A stretch of 12,786 nucleotides of DNA from positions 1 to 12,786 of the forward strand of contig DATLBT010000118.1 of the NCBI GenBank assembly GCA_035526825.1. The letters run 5' to 3'. Shown piece after piece: positions 7,741 to 12,786 of the stretch. Every line of letters begins with the position of its first letter. Positions within the stretch are counted from its first letter, which is position 1. Origin of the DNA: JACPFV01 sp035526825. Its GTDB lineage: Bacteria > Pseudomonadota > Gammaproteobacteria > Nevskiales > Nevskiaceae. The notes under the pieces are model-generated. The model saw only the letters and a program-made list of their open reading frames with translations. It ran no database searches and was not told the origin of the DNA. Made by a program: the position numbers and the translations under genes.

Positions 7741-7757
7741 TACAAGGCTCGTGCCAA
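7741..7757 (-). promoter_or_regulatory. Sigma-54-like -24/-12 promoter motif upstream of the RND operon
   Basis: The minus strand reads TTGGCACGAGCCTTGTA. The sigma-54 consensus is roughly YTGGCACGNNNNTTGCW. The whole -24 block TGGCACG matches, the spacing of ten bases between GG and the -12 dinucleotide is correct, and the only important deviation is GT instead of GC at -12. A start site about 12 bases downstream (near 7731) would leave a leader of about 24 nt that contains the AAGGAG. No regulator gene of the NtrC type lies in the window, so this rests on motif match and position alone. Confidence 0.4.
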
Positions 7758-8020
7758 GCCGACCGCACGCGTAAGTCATTGATAAAGTTGACTCGGAGCC
7801 CATGGCCTCGGGAGCACATGGAACGGTGTATGCCACCGTCACCAGAAAATAGCCAAACCAGCGACCCGCGTAGCCCGTTTCGCTATCTCAAGTGACTCCG
7901 AATCTGTCCATGAGATGCGGTGCCCGGTGAAAGGGTTGCAATCGGCCTCGAGGCCGCACAGGATGGCCGCCCTTTGCGGCACACCATCGCCGCCCGATTC
8001 TCAATCTCACCGGGTTCGTC

Positions 8021-8503
8021 ATGCTCATTTCCGCCAATTGCGTCGCCTACATCCGCTACACGCTGACCAACGAGGCCGGCACGGTGCTCGACAGCTCCGA
8101 AGGCGGCGAACCGCTGGCTTACCTGCACGGCGGCGGCAACATCATCCCGGGCCTGGAGAAGGCACTCGAGGGGAGGCAGGCGGGCGACAAGCTCACGGTA
8201 ACCGTCGCGCCGCAGGATGGTTATGGCTTGCGCGACGAAAAACTCGTCCAGAAAATCCCGCGCCGCGCGTTTCAGGGCGTCAAGGACCTTCGACCGGGCA
8301 TGCGCTTCAACGCCAACAGCGGCGGGGGCGGCGCGCCGGTCGTGGTGACGCAGATCCAGGGCGACATGGTCACCATCGATGGCAACCACGCGCTGGCTGG
8401 CGTGACGCTGACCTTTGCGGTGGAAATCGAAAAAGTGCGGGAAGCGACGGCTGAGGAATTGCTGCACGGCCACGTGCATGGGGCGGGCGGCCACCACCAC
8501 TGA
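8021..8503 (+). CDS. slyD: SlyD-type FKBP peptidyl-prolyl cis-trans isomerase
   Basis: This is a cytoplasmic prolyl isomerase and chaperone that also binds nickel in E. coli. The product has 160 residues (E. coli SlyD has 196). The FKBP fold is split around an insert-in-flap chaperone domain, as in SlyD. The N-terminal FKBP part (about 8-70) contains YTLTNEAGTVLDSS and PLAYLHGGGNIIPGLEKALEG. The flap insert is at about 72-122 (YGLRDEKLVQKIPRRAF to VTIDGNHALAG), and the FKBP core closes with LTFAVEIEKVREATAEEL. The tail HGHVHGAGGHHH (149-160) has six histidines but lacks the long Cys/His-rich metal tail of E. coli, so metal binding may be reduced. No Shine-Dalgarno is visible before the ATG. 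It stands alone on its strand and ends 12 bp from the convergent gene, with no terminator seen between them. Confidence 0.92.
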   Translation: MLISANCVAYIRYTLTNEAGTVLDSSEGGEPLAYLHGGGNIIPGLEKALEGRQAGDKLTVTVAPQDGYGLRDEKLVQKIPRRAFQGVKDLRPGMRFNANSGGGGAPVVVTQIQGDMVTIDGNHALAGVTLTFAVEIEKVREATAEELLHGHVHGAGGHHH

Positions 8504-8515
8504 GGGGGTCCGCGC

Positions 8516-9193
8516 TTACGGGGCTGACTTTCCCGGCAGTGCGATGAAGCGCTGATCCCACTCGTCGAGTTGCTGGACCAGGCGCACGTCCTGCCAGATC
8601 ACGTAAGGCTTGGTCTGCAGGCTGCGGCCCACATCGGTGTCGGCGAAATCCACGTTCGAGGCGATGCGCAGGTTGCCGATGATGCGCTCGGCACGACCGT
8701 TGCGATCGCGCTTGAGTCGCGTGTCGGCCTTGTGCAACTTGTCGCCGTAATCGCCGGCGTCCGACGGGATGAAGGTGGCTTCGTACAGACGGTCGTTGAA
8801 GAACTCCAGCGTCAGCTGGCCCTCGACGCCCAGGTGCCGGTAGCCCGCGGCGAGCACGGTGTCGCGATCGCGCGGCGGATACTTGGAACTCGGTGCGGGG
8901 CGCACCGGCGCGACGGTGTACGGCGTCCTGACGGCATCGAGCGCCGCACGCGCCGCCTCGACCGAGCTGTAACTCGACAGGTTGTCGAGCAGCACCACCG
9001 GATCGGCAGCCACTTCGGTAAAGCGCGCCTTTTCCGGATGGCCGCCAGGCGCAAGCGTTTTCTTGGCGACCCACAGGCCTGGCGCAACCACCGCAATGCC
9101 GATCAGGATCGGCACCCAGCGCAAGGGCTTGGACTTCTTCCACCACTCGGGTGGCTCGAGCCAATGCTTTCTGTCGTCAGCCGGGGCACTCAT
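8516..9193 (-). CDS. Single-pass membrane protein of unknown function
   Basis: I do not recognise this 225-residue protein. An N-terminal cytoplasmic stretch rich in Trp and Lys (HWLEPPEWWKKSKPLRW) leads into one hydrophobic segment at about 27-43 (VPILIGIAVVAPGLWVA). A soluble domain of about 175 residues follows. The Lys/Arg residues before the helix predict cytoplasmic N-terminus and periplasmic C-terminal domain. That domain shows a repeat-free alpha/beta pattern (TEVAADPVVLLDNLSSYSS, LGVEGQLTLEFFNDRLYEAT, NGRAERIIGNLRIASN), no cysteine, and no catalytic motif that I can name. The segment from about 120 to 200, with its beta-strand-like runs, resembles small lipid- or ligand-binding domains only in a general way. 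It lies 24 bp downstream of the hydrolase stop and could be its operon partner, although a TACAAT box sits in the gap. Likely conserved among relatives, but function unknown. Confidence 0.8.
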   Translation of the reverse strand: MSAPADDRKHWLEPPEWWKKSKPLRWVPILIGIAVVAPGLWVAKKTLAPGGHPEKARFTEVAADPVVLLDNLSSYSSVEAARAALDAVRTPYTVAPVRPAPSSKYPPRDRDTVLAAGYRHLGVEGQLTLEFFNDRLYEATFIPSDAGDYGDKLHKADTRLKRDRNGRAERIIGNLRIASNVDFADTDVGRSLQTKPYVIWQDVRLVQQLDEWDQRFIALPGKSAP

Positions 9194-9201
9194 GGGCGGC
9201 C

Positions 9202-9207
9202 ATTGTA
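9202..9207 (-). promoter_or_regulatory. Candidate -10 box giving a near-leaderless transcript
   Basis: The minus strand reads TACAAT, 5 of 6 to TATAAT, with eight bases between its end and the ATG at 9193. Initiation six to eight bases downstream would fall at or next to the start codon. No Shine-Dalgarno is present in those eight bases (GGCCGCCC). No good -35 element is visible, so the call is tentative. Confidence 0.35.
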
Positions 9208-9217
9208 GCGCCGGATC

Positions 9218-10141
9218 TCACAGCGAATCGCGGAACGCGAGGTAATCGCGCGCCGAGCCGGCGACGTCCTCGATCATCGGCAAGTGACCGATGCCTTCCA
9301 TGAGGATGACCTTCGCACGCGGCATCAATGCAGCGGTGGCGGTGGCGCCGTCCGGATGCAGCGCCCGGTCCTTGCGGCCCCAGACGATGAGGGCCGGCGT
9401 CAGGATCGGCGAGCGGTGCCACTCTTCCAGCGCCGGGCCACCCACCAGCGACTTGAAGATCTTCTCGTGCAGCGGAAAGTTGGCCGCGGCGCGCTCGCCG
9501 AGCACCTTCTTGAACGAATACGGCATCAGCGGCGGCCTGGACATCACGAAGCCGCGCACGAACGCGTGCTCGTCAGCCGTCCTGGCCAGCAACGGATTGC
9601 GGCCGGTTTCCTTGTAGATCGCCGCCAGTTCCGACGTGCCAATGGCGACGCGCGTTGCCGCCGGGGCGAGCAACCACAGGCTTTCGACCTCATCCGGATA
9701 TTTGGCGGCCCACGCCGAGGCGATGTAACCGCCCATCGAATTGCCGCCGAGGTGGACTTTGCCGAGGTTCAGTTGCTTTACGAACTGGCGCAGGTACTCG
9801 ACCTGGTCCGCGATGGTGTAGCCGGCGTCCTCGAGCTTGCTGCTATCGCCGTATCCCGGCAGGTCCGGGATGATGACTCGATACTTCGGCGTGAGATGGC
9901 GGGCAACGCGCGTGAAGTTGTCCTTGTCCGCGCCGAAGCCGTGGATCAGCAGCAAAGGCTGCCCTTGGCCACCGTCCAGGTACGCAATGTCGAAACGGTC
10001 CAACGTCGCCCGCTCCTCGTGGAGCCCGGAACGCGCACGCTCGATGCCGAGGCCCAGCTCGACCGCTTGGTGCGGCAGCAGGACGTCGAACGCGACGATG
10101 CCAACCAGCAGGATCAGCACTGCAATCAAGGCGCGCCTCAC
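9218..10141 (-). CDS. Membrane-anchored alpha/beta hydrolase (lipase/esterase-like)
   Basis: This is a 307-residue serine hydrolase of the alpha/beta fold. An N-terminal hydrophobic segment (about 4-20, ALIAVLILLVGIVAFDV) looks like a signal anchor, which would place the enzyme at the inner membrane facing the periplasm. The oxyanion motif HGFG is at 67-70. The nucleophile elbow GNSMGG gives Ser135. Asp258 in IVWGRKD and His286 in GIGHLPM complete the triad at the expected spacing. A cap region lies at about 165-245. The arrangement resembles the anchored Moraxella/Psychrobacter family V lipases, but esterases, epoxide hydrolases and C-C bond hydrolases share these motifs, so the substrate is open. 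The start is a GTG at 10141 with AGGGG about six bases upstream. It is divergent to a dehydrogenase across 95 bp that carries palindromes. Confidence 0.93.
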   Translation of the reverse strand: MRRALIAVLILLVGIVAFDVLLPHQAVELGLGIERARSGLHEERATLDRFDIAYLDGGQGQPLLLIHGFGADKDNFTRVARHLTPKYRVIIPDLPGYGDSSKLEDAGYTIADQVEYLRQFVKQLNLGKVHLGGNSMGGYIASAWAAKYPDEVESLWLLAPAATRVAIGTSELAAIYKETGRNPLLARTADEHAFVRGFVMSRPPLMPYSFKKVLGERAAANFPLHEKIFKSLVGGPALEEWHRSPILTPALIVWGRKDRALHPDGATATAALMPRAKVILMEGIGHLPMIEDVAGSARDYLAFRDSL

Positions 10142-10157
10142 AAGAGCCCCTTCACAA

Positions 10158-10184
10158 TTGACAACCTATATTGTCAGATATAGC
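10158..10184 (+). promoter_or_regulatory. Candidate sigma-70 promoter for the dehydrogenase gene
   Basis: A perfect -35 hexamer TTGACA lies at 10158-10163. A possible -10, TATAGC (4 of 6), lies at 10179-10184 with a short 15-bp spacer. The surrounding 30 bp are clearly AT-rich against the GC-rich background, as expected of a promoter. The exact -10 is uncertain. Confidence 0.5.
10159..10183. promoter_or_regulatory. Overlapping palindromes, candidate operator between hydrolase and dehydrogenase
   Basis: Two perfect 6-bp inverted repeats, each with a 6-bp spacer, overlap here. TGACAA-CCTATA-TTGTCA spans 10159-10176 and CTATAT-TGTCAG-ATATAG spans 10166-10183. Both sit on or beside the candidate promoter and 18-42 bp from the hydrolase start. 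Size and symmetry fit a dimeric repressor of the TetR or similar type, but no regulator gene is in the window. Confidence 0.45.
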
Positions 10185-10236
10185 TTGCGCGGGCATCGCG
10201 TGGGGTCAGGGCGGCAGCGCCGCCGGGGAGCGCATC

Positions 10237-11112
10237 GTGAAGGATTTCAAGGACAAGGTTGCCGCCATCACCGGCGCCGGCTCGGGCATGGGTCGCGAGC
10301 TCGCCATCGAACTCGCCAGGCGCGGCTGCCATGTCGCCGTTTCGGACATCAACGAGGCCGCCCTTGCCGAAACCGCCAAGCTGGTCGAGGCGTTCGGCGT
10401 GCGCGTGACCTCGCAGAAGCTCGACGTCGCCAATCGCGCCGGCGTCTACGCCTGGGCCGACCAGGTGGTGAAGGACCACGGCAAGGCCAACCTGATTTTC
10501 AACAACGCCGGCGTCGGTCTCGGATCCACGGTGGACAGCACCGCGTACGAGGACTTCGAGTGGATCATGGGCATCAACTTCTGGGGCGTGGTGTACGGCA
10601 CCAAGGCGTTCCTGCCCCACCTCAAAACCAGCGGCGATGGCCACATCATCAACACCTCGAGCCTGTTCGGCCTGATCGCGTTTCCGATGAACAGCTGCTA
10701 CAACGCCAGCAAGTTCGCGGTGCGCGGATTCACCGAGTGCCTGCGCCAGGAGCTCGACATGTTTCCGTGCGGAGTCTCGGCGACGTGCGTGCACCCGGGC
10801 GGCATCAAGACCAACATTGCCCGCGCCGCTCGTCGCGACCCCGCACTGTCGGCGAAGCTCGGCATCGACTCCGAACAGGCGACGCGCGAGTTCGAGAAAC
10901 AGTTCATCACCACTGCCAACAAGGCGGCCCAGATCATCATCGGGGCGGTCGAGGACAACCGGCGTCGCGTGCTGGTCGGCCCCGACGCGAAGGTTGTGGA
11001 GATGCTGCAGCGCCTGATGCCTGAGGGCTACCAGAAGATCGTGGTGAACATCTCGAAGAAGAAGCTCACCGCGTCGAAAGCGGCGCTGACGGCTCAGTCC
11101 TCGGGCTCGTAG
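10237..11112 (+). CDS. Short-chain dehydrogenase/reductase (SDR) family oxidoreductase
   Basis: This is an NAD(P)-dependent classical SDR, 291 residues. I chose the GTG at 10237 because GGGGAG lies six bases upstream and the Rossmann fold then starts at the usual place (VKDFKDKVAAITGAGSGMG). The in-frame TTG at 10171 lies inside the candidate operator. The cofactor motif TGAGSGMG is at 12-19. An Asp at 37 (VAVSDIN) at the end of the second strand suggests preference for NAD(H) over NADP(H). NNAG is at 89-92. The catalytic set is Asn114, Ser142, Tyr155 and Lys159 (YNASK). The HPGGIKT motif that binds nicotinamide follows. A C-terminal extension of about 40 residues ends in a basic KKK stretch and the tail TAQSSGS, whose codons copy the metH 3' end on the other strand. 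Substrate unknown; sterols, fatty acyl or hydroxy compounds are all possible. Confidence 0.93.
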   Translation: MKDFKDKVAAITGAGSGMGRELAIELARRGCHVAVSDINEAALAETAKLVEAFGVRVTSQKLDVANRAGVYAWADQVVKDHGKANLIFNNAGVGLGSTVDSTAYEDFEWIMGINFWGVVYGTKAFLPHLKTSGDGHIINTSSLFGLIAFPMNSCYNASKFAVRGFTECLRQELDMFPCGVSATCVHPGGIKTNIARAARRDPALSAKLGIDSEQATREFEKQFITTANKAAQIIIGAVEDNRRRVLVGPDAKVVEMLQRLMPEGYQKIVVNISKKKLTASKAALTAQSSGS

Positions 11113-11128
11113 CCGCCACCCGAGGACG

Positions 11129-11149
<21 letters not shown>
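11094..11149. repeat. Duplicated 21-bp metH 3' end (two direct copies)
   Basis: The 18-nt sequence TCAGTCCTCGGGCTCGTA occurs at 11094-11111 and again at 11129-11146. Extended by three bases, 20 of 21 positions match (11094-11114 and 11129-11149). On the minus strand both copies encode Gly-Tyr-Glu-Pro-Glu-Asp-stop, the MetH C-terminus; the only difference is a silent change in the Gly codon. The distal copy also encodes the last residues and the stop codon of the dehydrogenase on the plus strand. Confidence 0.85.

Positions 11150-12786
<1,637 letters not shown>

Larger units (their letters stand above)
7708..8020. other. Divergent intergenic region between the RND operon and slyD (313 bp)
   Basis: On the minus strand this holds the AAGGAG ribosome-binding site and a sigma-54-like motif for the small secreted protein and RND operon. 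On the plus strand, toward slyD, I see no convincing promoter. The best candidate is TTGCAA (7936-7941), 17 bp, then CAGGAT (7959-7964), which is weak. A perfect 14-bp GC palindrome, CGGCCTCGAGGCCG, sits at 7943-7956 inside that spacer. No open reading frame here looks real, and I see no tRNA or riboswitch-like structure. Confidence 0.5.

Noticed and set aside
7417..7842. Longer 141-residue form of the small secreted protein
   Set aside because: It would put 45 residues ahead of a good signal peptide and ignore the strong AAGGAG in front of the ATG at 7707.
7943..7956. Perfect GC palindrome CGGCCTCGAGGCCG upstream of slyD as an operator
   Set aside because: Short GC palindromes arise often by chance at this base composition, and the flanking promoter elements are weak.
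8504..8515. Terminator between slyD and the convergent membrane protein
   Set aside because: The 12-bp gap and its flanks show no stable stem and no T-run.
10171..10236. TTG start giving a 313-residue dehydrogenase
   Set aside because: The TTG lies in the promoter/operator with no ribosome-binding site, and the 22 extra residues have no place in the SDR fold.

Overview
The window looks like chromosomal DNA of a high-GC gammaproteobacterium. I would guess Xanthomonadaceae/Lysobacteraceae. The grounds are the strong G/C bias at third codon positions, very short intergenic gaps, a telomere-like GGGATT/GGGTTA repeat of the kind I recall as common between genes in that family, and the overall look of the SlyD, SDR and MetH proteins. 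This is an inference; no rRNA or other marker is present. I see no tRNA, CRISPR array, insertion sequence or phage gene.

Layout. Positions 1-7707 (minus strand) hold one apparent four-gene operon, read from right to left: a small secreted protein of unknown function (7417-7707), a lipoprotein periplasmic adaptor (6276-7361), a first RND inner-membrane pump subunit (2875-6261), and a second, different RND subunit (2855 down to the window edge, 3' end missing). Gaps are 55, 14 and 19 bp. Positions 7708-8020 are a divergent intergenic region carrying the operon's ribosome-binding site and a sigma-54-like promoter motif. Positions 8021-8503 (plus) encode a SlyD-type prolyl isomerase. Convergent to it are an unknown single-pass membrane protein (8516-9193, minus) and a membrane-anchored alpha/beta hydrolase (9218-10141, minus). 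A 95-bp AT-rich divergent promoter/operator region separates the hydrolase from a short-chain dehydrogenase (10237-11112, plus). The last gene is the C-terminal part of cobalamin-dependent methionine synthase metH (11129-12786, minus, 5' end outside the window), which converges on the dehydrogenase.

How the parts work together. The adaptor and the two RND subunits should form a tripartite export pump, possibly heteromeric like MdtBC. No outer-membrane channel gene is visible. The two RND subunits differ in the residues of the proton-relay network, so they may not be equivalent in energising transport. The remaining genes are housekeeping or small metabolic units: protein folding (SlyD), methionine synthesis (MetH), and a divergently transcribed hydrolase/dehydrogenase pair that may share an operator.

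The most unusual points are: the unmatched RND pair with a roughly 90-residue hydrophobic insert in one subunit; a four-G-tract telomere-like repeat exactly at the junction of the two pump genes; a sigma-54-like motif upstream of the efflux operon; a secreted small protein leading that operon; overlapping palindromes in the hydrolase/dehydrogenase promoter; and a duplicated metH 3' end inside the 3' end of the neighbouring dehydrogenase gene.
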